A stretch of DNA of 64,000 bases. It comes from Natrinema amylolyticum. GTDB taxonomy: Archaea; Halobacteriota; Halobacteria; Halobacteriales; Natrialbaceae. Under the pieces are notes generated by a model, which searched no databases, had not been told where the DNA came from, and was given only the letters and a program-made list of their open reading frames with translations. Shown piece by piece: positions 41,943 to 51,003 of this stretch (positions within the stretch are counted from its first letter, which is position 1; every line of letters begins with the position of its first letter). The stretch lies in NCBI RefSeq assembly GCF_020515625.1, contig NZ_JAIWPJ010000003.1, positions 558,001 to 622,000 of the forward strand, read 5' to 3'. Made by a program: the position numbers and the translations under genes.

Positions 41943-42959
41943 ATGAACTGGTACATCAAGCGGACCGGACAAGCACTGTTCACGCTCTGGGCGGTCGTCA
42001 CGATCGCGTTCGGGCTGGCCTGGAGCGTTCCAGGGTCGCTCGTCGATCACATGGTCGATCGGATCGTCCAGAACAGCAACATCGACCCGGAAGTCGTGCG
42101 CCAATCGATCGAGAGCCGCCTCATGTTCGACCCGGACGCGTCGGTGACCGAGGCGTACGTGACGTACATGTCGGAACTGCTCGACGGCAATCTGGGCTAC
42201 TCGTTCGTGGCCGGCCAGGACGTCAGCACGACGCTCGCCGAGGCCGTCCCGTGGACGCTGCTCGTGATGTCGCTCGCGACGCTCGGCATGTTCTCGGTCT
42301 CCCTGGCGCTCGGCGCGATCATGGCCTACCGGGAGGGATCGCGGTTCGATCTCGCGAACACGATCGTCGGTATCATCACGACCTCGATTCCCTACTTCGT
42401 CGCCGCGTTCCTGTTGATCCTCTGGGTCGGCCACAGCGACGCACCGATCCTCGACCTGTTCCCGCCGCGCGGGCGGCAACCGCCGCGGGTCGATCCTGGC
42501 CTCACCCTCGAGTTCGTCACGGGGGCGCTCAGACACGCGACGCTGCCGGCTCTGTCGTATGTCATCACCGGCTACGGGCTGCTCGCGCTCTCGATGCGGG
42601 GCAACAGCATCCAAACGCTCGGCGAGGACTACGTTCGAGTCGCCGAACTCCGCGGCCTGCCCTCGCGGCGGATCGCGCTCCGCTACGTCGGGCGCAACGC
42701 CGTGTTGCCGCTCTACACCAGCCTGCTGCTCTCGATCGGGTTCATGCTGGGGTCGTCGGTCGTGCTGGAACAGATCTTCCAGTATCACGGCGTCGGCTAC
42801 TGGATGTTCGAGGCGATCAACGACAACGACGTCCCGCTGATGATGGGGACGTTCATCGTGATCACGATCTGCGTCGTGATCGCGACGTTCGTCGCAGACG
42901 TCACGTACAGCATGTTAGATCCGCGGATCAAATCGGGTGATGACGGTGAAGCGTACTGA
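41943..42959 (+). CDS. ABC transporter permease (DppB type)
   Basis: 338 residues, with an N-terminal helix (QALFTLWAVVTIAFGLAWS) and five further membrane segments. The binding-protein-dependent transport loop is LSMRGNSIQTLGEDYVRVAE with LRGLPSRRIALRYVGRNAVLP following, the EAA-type coupling helix that contacts the ATPase. VVLEQIFQYHGVGYWMFEAI is a normal DppB ending. It follows the binding protein and overlaps the second permease. The ATG at 41943 is used; upstream frame is shadow of the binding protein. It forms a heteromeric channel with the next gene product. Confidence 0.92.
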   Translation: MNWYIKRTGQALFTLWAVVTIAFGLAWSVPGSLVDHMVDRIVQNSNIDPEVVRQSIESRLMFDPDASVTEAYVTYMSELLDGNLGYSFVAGQDVSTTLAEAVPWTLLVMSLATLGMFSVSLALGAIMAYREGSRFDLANTIVGIITTSIPYFVAAFLLILWVGHSDAPILDLFPPRGRQPPRVDPGLTLEFVTGALRHATLPALSYVITGYGLLALSMRGNSIQTLGEDYVRVAELRGLPSRRIALRYVGRNAVLPLYTSLLLSIGFMLGSSVVLEQIFQYHGVGYWMFEAINDNDVPLMMGTFIVITICVVIATFVADVTYSMLDPRIKSGDDGEAY

Positions 42960-44121
42960 GGACGAGACACGCACCGACGGCGACGCTCGCACGGACGACG
43001 GCCACCGCGCTGACGAGACACGCAGCGATCACCGGACGGGCGACGATCCGCGCACTGACGGCGGGACCACCGGCATGTTCGGTGAGTCGGAATTCACGGA
43101 GATCACCCGCCGTCAACGGCTGCGCGAGTTGCTCGAGGAGTCGGTCGTCGCCCCGTTCAAAGTGGCGTGGTCCGACTGGCGGACGAAGGTCGCGCTGGTC
43201 CTCCTCGCGACCTTCGTCGCGACGGCGGTCCTCGTCTGGCTCCACCAGCTGGGGTATACCGTGTTGAACGACGCGCTCCGACTCTTCGGCTCGCCCTGGC
43301 AGCTCGAGTCGCCCCAGAGCCCGGTCTCACTGGGGCAAGACCAGGTCGGCGTCAGACCGTTTCGGGACTGGCGCTACCCGCTGGGGACCTTCGACAACGG
43401 CGTCGGGATCCTCTCGGGGCTGCTCTGGGCGACGCCCGGCATGCTGCAGATGATCCTCGCCGGCGGGGTCTTCTCGACGGCCATGGCGACCGTCGTCGGG
43501 ACGGTGTCGGGATACAAGGGCGGGACCGTCGAGTCGGTGCTGAACACGATCGTCGACGTCGCGATGTCGATTCCCGGCCTGCCGCTGGTCGTCGTGCTCG
43601 TCGCGATCATTCAGCCCTCCTCGCCGTACGTGATCGGGATCCTCATCACGGTCAACGTCTGGGCGGGGCTCGCGCGGACGATCCACTCGCAGGTGCTGTC
43701 CCTGCGCGAGAAGTCCTACGTCGAGGCGTCACGCACGATGGGGATCTCGTCCCCACAGATCATCCGAAAGGACATCCTGCCGAACCTGATGCCGTACGTG
43801 ACGGTCAACTTCGTCTACGCGGCCCGCCGCGTCGTCTACGACAGCATCGCGCTGTACTATCTGGGGCTACTCGGCGGCAGTACGGCCGAGAACTGGGGCG
43901 TGATGCTCGACTGGGCGTACAACGTCAACAACGCCCTGACCGTCTCGGGCAAATCGTACATGATCCTCTTCCCGATGCTCCCGATCGTCGTGCTGTCGAT
44001 GGCGCTGATCCTCCTCTCGCAGGGGACGGACCGCCTGTTCAACCCGCGGGTCCGCACCCGTCACGAGGGCGAAACGGTCTGGGAAGACGACACCGACCGC
44101 GAGGTCAACCCACCGGTATGA
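42940..44121 (+). CDS. ABC transporter permease (DppC type)
   Basis: 393 residues (394 if GTG 42937 is used). A long polar Asp/Arg/Thr-rich leader of about 45 residues precedes the first helix, longer than is usual for the family. The transport domain has six helices, with FSTAMATVVGTVSGYKGG and the coupling loop LREKSYVEASRTMGISSPQI, followed by RKDILPNLMPYV. It overlaps the DppB gene by 20 bases and precedes the first ATPase by three bases, so all five ABC genes are coupled. Partner of the preceding permease. Confidence 0.9.
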   Translation: MTVKRTEDETRTDGDARTDDGHRADETRSDHRTGDDPRTDGGTTGMFGESEFTEITRRQRLRELLEESVVAPFKVAWSDWRTKVALVLLATFVATAVLVWLHQLGYTVLNDALRLFGSPWQLESPQSPVSLGQDQVGVRPFRDWRYPLGTFDNGVGILSGLLWATPGMLQMILAGGVFSTAMATVVGTVSGYKGGTVESVLNTIVDVAMSIPGLPLVVVLVAIIQPSSPYVIGILITVNVWAGLARTIHSQVLSLREKSYVEASRTMGISSPQIIRKDILPNLMPYVTVNFVYAARRVVYDSIALYYLGLLGGSTAENWGVMLDWAYNVNNALTVSGKSYMILFPMLPIVVLSMALILLSQGTDRLFNPRVRTRHEGETVWEDDTDREVNPPV

Positions 44122-44124
44122 GCA

Positions 44125-45258
44125 ATGACTGAACGAGACACCCAACCCACACAGACGGCGACGCGCGGTACAGACAGTACGACCGATCGAACGCGCGATG
44201 CGGACGGCGCGACCGACCGAATCATCGAGATACGGGACGCCGAGGTCGCCTTCGAGATGGACCGCGGCGTCTCTCGCGTGCTGGACGACGTCGACCTCGA
44301 CGTTCGGCGCGGCGAGATCCTCGGCGTCGTCGGCGAGAGCGGCAGCGGCAAGTCGATGCTCGCCTCGTCGATGCTGGACGCGGTAGTCGACCCCGGCGTC
44401 CTGTCGGGCGAAATCACCTACTATCCCGAGGACGGCGACCCCGTCGACGTCCTCGGCCTCAGCGATCGAGCGCTGAAGGGACTGCGCTGGGAGGAGATCT
44501 CCATGGTGTTCCAGGGCGCGATGAGTTCGTTCAACCCGACCATGGGGGTCCGCGAGCACTTCGAGGAGACGCTCGAGGCCCACGAGTACGACGTCGAGGC
44601 CGGAATGGATCGCGCCCGCGAACTCCTCTCCGACCTCTATCTCGAGCCCGAGCGCGTCCTCGGTTCCTACCCGCACGAACTCAGCGGCGGCATGCAACAG
44701 CGGGCGCTGATCGCGCTCTCGCTGATCCTCGAGCCGGCGGTGCTCGTGATGGACGAGCCGACGGCCGCGCTGGACCTGCTGATGCAGCGCTCGATCCTCT
44801 CCCTGCTCGAGGACCTCCAGGAGAAGTACGATCTGACGATGGTGTTCATCACGCACGACCTGCCGCTGGTCGCCGAACTGGCCGACCGGATCGCCGTGCT
44901 GTACGCCTTCGAACTGATCGAACTCGGCCCGACCGAGGAGATCTTACATCGCGCCGCACACCCCTACACGCGGGCGCTGCTGAACGCGACGCCGAACCTC
45001 GACGCGCCGCTCTCCGAGATGCGACCGATCGAGGGCTCGGCCCCGGACCCGGTCGACGTCCCCGCGGGCTGTTCGTATCATCCGCGCTGTCCCCTCGCCG
45101 ACGAGACCTGCGTTGCCGACGATCCGGCCTTTCAGCAGGTCAGCGAGGACCACGAAGTCACGTGCTTTCACTGGCGGGACGCGGCCGACGAGGTCCCGTT
45201 CACCGTCGACGCGGCACGCGGGAATCCGCAGGCGTCGATCACGGAGGAACAGCGATGA
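44125..45258 (+). CDS. ABC transporter ATP-binding protein (DppD type)
   Basis: 377 residues. An approximately 30-residue polar leader is followed by Walker A GESGSGKSM, the Q-loop MVFQGAMSSF, the ABC signature LSGGMQQRALIAL, Walker B LVMDEPTAALD and the switch His in VFITHDLPLVAE. The C-terminal oligopeptide-transporter extension has CSYHPRCPLADETC, whose cysteines bind a 4Fe-4S cluster in some homologues. It is normal in length for DppD. It forms a heterodimer with the next gene product. The stop overlaps the next ATG (ATGA). Confidence 0.93.
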   Translation: MTERDTQPTQTATRGTDSTTDRTRDADGATDRIIEIRDAEVAFEMDRGVSRVLDDVDLDVRRGEILGVVGESGSGKSMLASSMLDAVVDPGVLSGEITYYPEDGDPVDVLGLSDRALKGLRWEEISMVFQGAMSSFNPTMGVREHFEETLEAHEYDVEAGMDRARELLSDLYLEPERVLGSYPHELSGGMQQRALIALSLILEPAVLVMDEPTAALDLLMQRSILSLLEDLQEKYDLTMVFITHDLPLVAELADRIAVLYAFELIELGPTEEILHRAAHPYTRALLNATPNLDAPLSEMRPIEGSAPDPVDVPAGCSYHPRCPLADETCVADDPAFQQVSEDHEVTCFHWRDAADEVPFTVDAARGNPQASITEEQR

Positions 45259-46361
45259 CCGGGGAGCCGCTCGTCTCGCTCGAGGAGTGCGAGGTCCACT
45301 TCGAGGAGAGTCAGGGGCTGTTCGAGTTCGGCGATCCGGAGACCGTCAGAGCCGTCGACGGCGTCTCGCTGGATATCGGGGAAAACGACGTCGTCGCCCT
45401 CGTCGGGGAGTCGGGCTGCGGGAAGACCACGCTCGGGAAGACGGCGATCGGGCTCCAGCGCCCGACCGGCGGGAGCGTCCGGTATCGCGGGCAGGACGTC
45501 TGGGACGCGAAGGACGGCCGCGGCGACGTGACGATCCCCTACGACGAGATCCGCCGCTCGCTCCAGATCATCCATCAGGACCCCGGGAGCGCGCTCAACC
45601 CGAACCGTCGGGTGCTGAAGATCCTCGAGGCCCCGCTCGAGCGCTGGCAGGCCGACATGAGCGCCGGCGACCGCCGTCGAGAGGTGCTCTCGATGCTCGA
45701 GCGCGTCGGGATGACGCCGCCGAGCGACTACGCCGGCCGCTACCCCCACCAGCTCTCGGGCGGCGAACAACAGCGCGTCGCGCTCGTCCGCGCGCTGCTG
45801 ATGGATCCCGACCTGATCCTGGCCGACGAGGCCATCTCGGCGCTGGACGTCTCCCTGCGCGTCGAGATGATGGACCTGCTACTCGAGTTGCAGGGCCAGT
45901 TCGACACGTCGTTCGTCTTCGTCTCGCACGACCTCTCGAACGCGCGGTACCTGGCGTCCCACGCCGACGGTCGGATCGGCGTGATGTATCTCGGCCGGCT
46001 GGTCGAGATCGGGCCCGCCGAACGGGTGATCAACGATCCCAAACATCCCTACACGAAGGTGCTCCGGTGGGCGACGCCGGACCTCCACGCCGGAACCGAC
46101 GCCGCGGAGCCGCCCGTTCGGACGATCGACGTCCCCGATCCGACGGACCCGCCGAGCGGCTGCCGGTTCCACACGCGGTGTCCCGAAGCGCGCGAGGCGT
46201 GCCGGCGCACCGATCCGGACGCCGTCAGTCTCGGAGACGACCACGAGGTGGCGTGCTTCCGTGAGGTCCCCGACCACGAGTACTGGTCGTCGCCGCCGCT
46301 GACCGACGAGGGCGACTCGAGCGACGGCGGATCCCAGTCTCCCCCGCAGTCCACGGACTGA
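45255..46361 (+). CDS. ABC transporter ATP-binding protein (DppF type)
   Basis: 368 residues. Walker A is GESGCGKTT; the Q-loop is IIHQDPGSALNPNR; LSGGEQQRVALVRAL is the signature; LILADEAISALDVS is Walker B; and FVFVSHDLSNARYL has the switch His. The C terminus again has the Cys-rich oligopeptide-transporter tail (CRFHTRCPEAREAC). ATG 45255 overlaps the upstream stop by four bases; the longer frame upstream is shadow. It is the last of the five ABC genes, 89 bases before the GH3 enzyme, which has its own promoter-like element. Confidence 0.93.
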   Translation: MTGEPLVSLEECEVHFEESQGLFEFGDPETVRAVDGVSLDIGENDVVALVGESGCGKTTLGKTAIGLQRPTGGSVRYRGQDVWDAKDGRGDVTIPYDEIRRSLQIIHQDPGSALNPNRRVLKILEAPLERWQADMSAGDRRREVLSMLERVGMTPPSDYAGRYPHQLSGGEQQRVALVRALLMDPDLILADEAISALDVSLRVEMMDLLLELQGQFDTSFVFVSHDLSNARYLASHADGRIGVMYLGRLVEIGPAERVINDPKHPYTKVLRWATPDLHAGTDAAEPPVRTIDVPDPTDPPSGCRFHTRCPEAREACRRTDPDAVSLGDDHEVACFREVPDHEYWSSPPLTDEGDSSDGGSQSPPQSTD

Positions 46362-46416
46362 CCGCTCTCCGTCGCCGTTCGATCCGATTCGAGCCGGTTC
46401 TCTTCTGGAGCACCCA

Positions 46417-46425
46417 ATTTTAAGA
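46417..46425 (+). promoter_or_regulatory. TATA element of the GH3 gene
   Basis: AATTTTAAGAGG lies about 26-34 bases before ATG 46451, a typical leaderless spacing, whereas the alternative GTG at 46427 would be inside or just after the TATA box. This decides the start at 46451 and gives the GH3 gene its own promoter in addition to any read-through from the ABC operon. Confidence 0.6.
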
Positions 46426-46450
46426 GGTGTCGGTCCGATTAAACGAAGGA

Positions 46451-48673
46451 ATGACTGGTCGAGAACGACCTTCCGAGAGCGATGACTGTCCGGTACCCGA
46501 CCTCGAGCGCTTGACGCTGTCCGAAAAGGTCGGGCAGCTCGTCGGTGCCTACGTCGGATCGATGGGCGATACCGAACTGAGCGTCGACGACGCGGCGGCG
46601 CTCGTCCGCGACGAGGGCGTCGGAACGATCGCCGCGTTCGGGATCGGTATCTCCCCGCACCGCGACCCCCTGCGGGTCGCCGAGATCGCCAATCGACTGC
46701 AGCGGGTCGCCATAGAGGAGACGCGCCACGGAATCCCGCTGTTGCTCCCCGTCGACGCCGTCCACGGCCACGCGTACGTCGACGGGGCCACGGTGTTCCC
46801 CCACGGTCTAGGCGTCGCAGCGACCCGAAACCCGGCGAACGCGCGTCTGGCCGGCGAGATCACGGCCGCGGAGATGCGCGCGACGGGCGCGAATCTGAAC
46901 TACGGCCCGACCTGCGACGTGGCCCGCGATCCGCGCTGGGGCCGCACCTTCGAGACCTTCGGCGAGAGCCCGCTGCTCTGTGGCGCGTTCGCCGGCGCGA
47001 CCGTTCGCGGGCTCGAGTCCGAGGCGGACGGGCCGCGGGTCGCCGCGACGGCGAAACACTTCCCCGCCTACGGCGACCCCGCGGGCGGCGAGGACGCCGC
47101 GGCGGTGGATCGCTCCGCGAGCACGCTCCACCGGCTGTTCCTCCCACCGTTCGCCCGGGCCATCGACGCCGGCGCGTCGGTCGTGATGCCGTGTTACAAC
47201 TCGATCGACGGCGAACCGGCTCACGGCTCCCGGCGGTACCTCACTGAACTCCTGCGCGAGCGGCTCGGATTTGACGGTGCCGTCGCCTCGGACTGGGGCG
47301 GGATCGACCACCTCCACGAGGATCACCGCGTGACGGCGTCGCAGCGGGATTCGGCGCGAACTGCCGTCGACGCGGGGCTCGACCTGATCTCGATCGGGCG
47401 TGACGAGTACACAGCCCACATTCGGGACCTCGTCGAGTCCGGCGATCTCTCCGAAGCGCGCATCGACGACGCGGTCGCCCGAATCCTCGAGCTGAAGGCG
47501 TCGCTCGGCCTCTTCGAGGACCCCTACGTCGACATCGAACGGGTCCGGACGACGGTCGGCGCGTCGGCCCATCGGCGGGCCGCACTTCAGGCGGCCCGCG
47601 AGTCACAGACCCTCCTCGAGAACGACGGGGTGCTCCCGCTGGCCGACGACCTCGACTCGATCCTCGTCGCGGGGCCGAACGCCGACTCCCTGCGCAACCA
47701 GTACGGCGGCTGGAGCGTGCAGGATCCCGATCCGGACTCGGGGACGACGGTGCTCGAGGGGATCGCGGACCGCGCCGGCGACGAGACGACGGTCCGATAC
47801 GAGCGGGGAGCGACGGTCGGCGAGCGAGCGGACCTCGAGGCGGTCGCGGACGCGGCGGCGGACGCGGACGTGGCGGTCGTCGCCGTCGGCGAGGGCTGGT
47901 ACTACCACGAGTTCGGTCCGAAGGGGCTCGTCGGCTCGACCGGGGAGTTCCCCACCCGGTCGCGACTCGAACTCCCGGCCGCCCAGCGCGACCTGCTCGA
48001 GGCGGTCCACGAGACCGGGACGCCGCTCGCGGTCGTCGCGATCGCGGGTCGGCCGCTGGCGCTCTCCTGGACCGCCGACAACGCCGACGCGCTGCTGTAC
48101 TCGTACTATCCGGGGAGCGAGGGCGGGGAGGCCATCGCGGACGTCCTGTTCGGCGATGTCGATCCGGCGGGTCGGCTGCCGATCAGCGTCCCGCGCTCGG
48201 CGGGCGATCTCCCGTCGGCGTTCAACCACGTCGCCCATCCGACGCCGATCGGGGCCGACGAACACCCCGACACGTACGATCCGCTCTACGCGTTCGGCGA
48301 CGGCGAGAGCTACACCGAGTTCGCGTGTTCGGACCTGTCGGTCGCGGACTCGCGGATCGGTTCCGCCGAATCGATCACCGCGTCGGTCACCGTCGAGAAC
48401 GTCGGCGACCGGCCGGGCGATCGGGCGGTGGACTGCTTCCTGCGAGACGACGTGAGCTCGCGGGTTCGGCCCGTCCGCGAGCACGTCGGCTTCGCGCGGG
48501 TCAGCCTCGAGCCCGGCGAGTCGACGACCGCCGAAATGACGATTCCGAACGACGCGCTCGCCGTGACCGACTCCCGCGGTCGAACGACGGTCGAACCGGG
48601 CTCGTTCACGCTTTCCTGTGACGGACGCTCGACGACGGTCACGGTCGAGCGCTCCGACGAGCGCAGTCACTGA
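46451..48673 (+). CDS. Glycoside hydrolase family 3 (beta-glucosidase type)
   Basis: It should hydrolyse terminal beta-linked glucose or xylose from oligosaccharides. The 740 residues have the family layout. The N-terminal TIM-like barrel has VDAVHGHAYVDGATVFPHG, NYGPTCDVARDPRWGRTFE and AATAKHFPAYGD. The nucleophile Asp is in AVASDWGGIDHLHE near residue 280. The second domain has ILVAGPNADSLRNQYGGWS, and the C-terminal fibronectin-III-like domain ends with TLSCDGRS. There is no signal peptide, so it is cytoplasmic and acts on imported oligosaccharides, which agrees with the ABC importer just upstream. Family members differ in sugar; the bond specificity is not readable. Confidence 0.9.
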   Translation: MTGRERPSESDDCPVPDLERLTLSEKVGQLVGAYVGSMGDTELSVDDAAALVRDEGVGTIAAFGIGISPHRDPLRVAEIANRLQRVAIEETRHGIPLLLPVDAVHGHAYVDGATVFPHGLGVAATRNPANARLAGEITAAEMRATGANLNYGPTCDVARDPRWGRTFETFGESPLLCGAFAGATVRGLESEADGPRVAATAKHFPAYGDPAGGEDAAAVDRSASTLHRLFLPPFARAIDAGASVVMPCYNSIDGEPAHGSRRYLTELLRERLGFDGAVASDWGGIDHLHEDHRVTASQRDSARTAVDAGLDLISIGRDEYTAHIRDLVESGDLSEARIDDAVARILELKASLGLFEDPYVDIERVRTTVGASAHRRAALQAARESQTLLENDGVLPLADDLDSILVAGPNADSLRNQYGGWSVQDPDPDSGTTVLEGIADRAGDETTVRYERGATVGERADLEAVADAAADADVAVVAVGEGWYYHEFGPKGLVGSTGEFPTRSRLELPAAQRDLLEAVHETGTPLAVVAIAGRPLALSWTADNADALLYSYYPGSEGGEAIADVLFGDVDPAGRLPISVPRSAGDLPSAFNHVAHPTPIGADEHPDTYDPLYAFGDGESYTEFACSDLSVADSRIGSAESITASVTVENVGDRPGDRAVDCFLRDDVSSRVRPVREHVGFARVSLEPGESTTAEMTIPNDALAVTDSRGRTTVEPGSFTLSCDGRSTTVTVERSDERSH

Positions 48674-48990
48674 CGGCCGCCGTTCGAATCGGCATCGGCC
48701 TCCCCCCGTTTCCGCACCGTTTCCCCCTCCAGCGTGAGCGCTGTCCGTAGATCTCGAGAACGTGCGACACAGCAGCTGCATCGCCCATTCTCGCCCTCCA
48801 GATCGAACCGATACTGACAGCAGATTTGTGTGTTGGCTAGTGAATAACGAATCACTCACTCGAAACCGTCGGACTCCAGCCGGTTCTATCACGTAGCAGT
48901 CGGAACAAGAACATATTTCGAAATTGTGTATAATATATTATCAAACACCGCAGACATACGTTTTTGTACGACCATTAACTATGGACAAGT
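48674..48990. other. Intergenic region and promoter of the TrmB-like gene
   Basis: 317 bases without a gene. An AT-rich block at about 48900-48945, with ATAATATATTA near 48931-48941, is followed by TTTTTGTACG near 48961-48970. AGTGA-ATAACGAA-TCACT, a 5-base-arm inverted repeat, lies near 48840-48857. I see no classical TrmB box. Confidence 0.4.
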
Positions 48991-50052
48991 ATGGATACGG
49001 AGACACTCCGACGGGCGCTCGAGGACGCCGGGCTGACCGGTCAACAGGCGGAGGCCTACCTGACGCTCCTCGAATCGGGAACCGCCCCCGTGACCGAAAT
49101 CGCCCAACAGTCGTCGGTCTCATCCTCGCGGATCTACGACGTCGTCCGCTCGTTAGCGGAGGAAGGGTTCGTGGAGACCCTCGAGCGCGACCGGTTGCAC
49201 GCTCGGCCGCGCGAGCCAGTCGACGTCCTCAATCGACTGCGCCAGAAGAGCGAGACCCTCGCGGACGCCGCCGCCGAGATCGAGGACCGCTGGGAGCGAC
49301 CGGACCCGAAGGAATCGCGAATCAGCGTCCTCAAACGGACCGAAACGGTCCTCAAGAGTACCGGGGACGCGATCGACGAGGCGACCGTTTCCGTCGCGCT
49401 GGCGGCCACGCCTGAGCAACTCGAGGCGTTACGACCCCGGCTCGAGACCGCCGCGGCTAACGGCGTCTTGGTCCACATCGCGGTCTACGACGGCGGCGGA
49501 ACCGAGGTCCCCGACATCGAGGGCGTCCTCGAGATGCGACGGTGTCCGATCCCCGGGCCGTTCCTGGCGATCGTCGATCGTCGGTACGCGTTCTTCGCCC
49601 CGAACGTCCACAGCGACCGCTCCTACGGGATCACGATCGGTGACGAGATCCTCTCCTTTATCATGCACTGGTACTTCCGGACGTGTCTGTGGGCGCACAA
49701 CGAACGACTCCAGCTCGATCGGGACCAGCCCCCCACCTACGTGAGCATCGAGGGGTTCGTCTACGACGCCGCGTCGTTGCTCCGCGACGGGGCGTCGATG
49801 ACGCTACAGGTGATCGGCCGCCGGATCGAAACCGGCGACCCGGTCGAGATTCGCGGCGATCTCGTCCGGGCGACGTGGGGTGGGCAACTCGAGCCGCCGC
49901 GAAATCCCACGTATACGGACCTCGCGGGACAGGTAACGCTCTTCCTCGAGACCGACGACGGACTCGTCTCGATCGGTGCGTGGGGCGCGCTGTTCGAGGA
50001 CGTCGAGGCCGAAATCATTCGCGTGACCGGCATCGAACTGCCGGAACCGTGA
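48991..50052 (+). CDS. TrmB family sugar-sensing transcriptional regulator
   Basis: 353 residues: an N-terminal winged helix (LTGQQAEAYLTLLESGTAPVTEIA, then SSVSSSRIYDVVRSLAEEG), a dimerising helix near 80-110, and a large C-terminal domain with SYGITIGDEILSFIMHWYF and a last strand-rich part typical of TrmB sugar sensors. It should control sugar uptake and metabolism. Its place after the ABC importer and GH3 suggests it regulates these. ATG 48991 fits the winged helix start. It ends the locus. Confidence 0.9.
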   Translation: MDTETLRRALEDAGLTGQQAEAYLTLLESGTAPVTEIAQQSSVSSSRIYDVVRSLAEEGFVETLERDRLHARPREPVDVLNRLRQKSETLADAAAEIEDRWERPDPKESRISVLKRTETVLKSTGDAIDEATVSVALAATPEQLEALRPRLETAAANGVLVHIAVYDGGGTEVPDIEGVLEMRRCPIPGPFLAIVDRRYAFFAPNVHSDRSYGITIGDEILSFIMHWYFRTCLWAHNERLQLDRDQPPTYVSIEGFVYDAASLLRDGASMTLQVIGRRIETGDPVEIRGDLVRATWGGQLEPPRNPTYTDLAGQVTLFLETDDGLVSIGAWGALFEDVEAEIIRVTGIELPEP

Positions 50053-51003
50053 ATCCGTTCGCAGCGAGGGGCCACCGTGATCGTCTCGATTGATCCGACG
50101 GAATTGGATTACAAACATATGTATGTAATCTCTTGGGTCCGGAGACGGTCGTTACACCGCTGATCGAGTCAGTATTCGGTCCGGATTCGTCGCATACCGT
50201 CGAGTCTTCCATCCGTGACAGCGTTATCAGCGAACACTCGAGGAGGGATATTATTCCAATAATATATGATCGAACTATAGACGATATATCTTTTATATTT
50301 GAATACTGGTATATTAGCGCTGTAGAACTGTACTGACTATTCTCACCTCCAACTATATTCCTCAAATGCCTATTTCCGGAAGTATAGGGCGTCTTGTCGT
50401 AATAAGGTGTGAATAGCGATTTTGAAATCGGATCGCAGTTCGTGGGTCGGTCGGCGGTGATATTCGCACAGTCTCGACCGATGGTGATATCGATAAAACC
50501 GCCTCAAATGGCTTTTCAAGCGAATTCTGCAACAATATCTGCGTAACTTTCACTCCGCTGACCGTCGACTATCGCTCTCTGTCTCTATATGATGGGCTGA
50601 TTTCAAGTACGTATCCAAAGTATACTGTACATCTGGTAGTTTGTAATCGTATTGCCATCGTGCTACGCGACGGCCTACCGGATGAGGATTACTTCCATTC
50701 CAGTAGGTGGGTAGAGAAGTGGCCGTACTGTGTTCAAATGCGTTATCCGATTCGGATGATTCGCCGCTCTCAGGGAACTCTCGCCCGCGGCGTGTCTCCG
50801 CCAGATCGAACTCGCCGAAGCGGCCGGCTTCGATCACATCGTCTCTCAGAGTCACAGCCCCGGTCGGGAGGCGTTCTGTGAAATACTGCGGCGAGACGCT
50901 TCTCCCAGTTCTCGGACGCGACGGTTCGCCCTGCGTTCGTCCGGACGCCCTCGAGTACCAGCCGTTCTCCTGAGTCGGGCTCGAGAGTGAGTCCGTGACC
51001 TCG
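50053..51003. other. AT-rich gene-poor stretch with a 22-base near-palindrome
   Basis: 951 bases with low GC in the first half. At 50108-50129 there is an imperfect palindrome built from ATTACA, AACATATGTAT and GTAAT (one mismatched pair), immediately after the TrmB stop. A minus-strand frame from about 50550 to 51224 is open but runs across the DUF389 gene and has no recognisable content. I cannot support any gene here. It may be a decayed mobile element. Confidence 0.45.

Noticed and set aside
40207-46361. Dipeptide importer as a firm functional name
   Set aside because: Sequence family is Dpp/Opp, but in archaea such systems often import oligosaccharides, and the GH3 gene and TrmB-like regulator are adjacent, so I left the substrate open.
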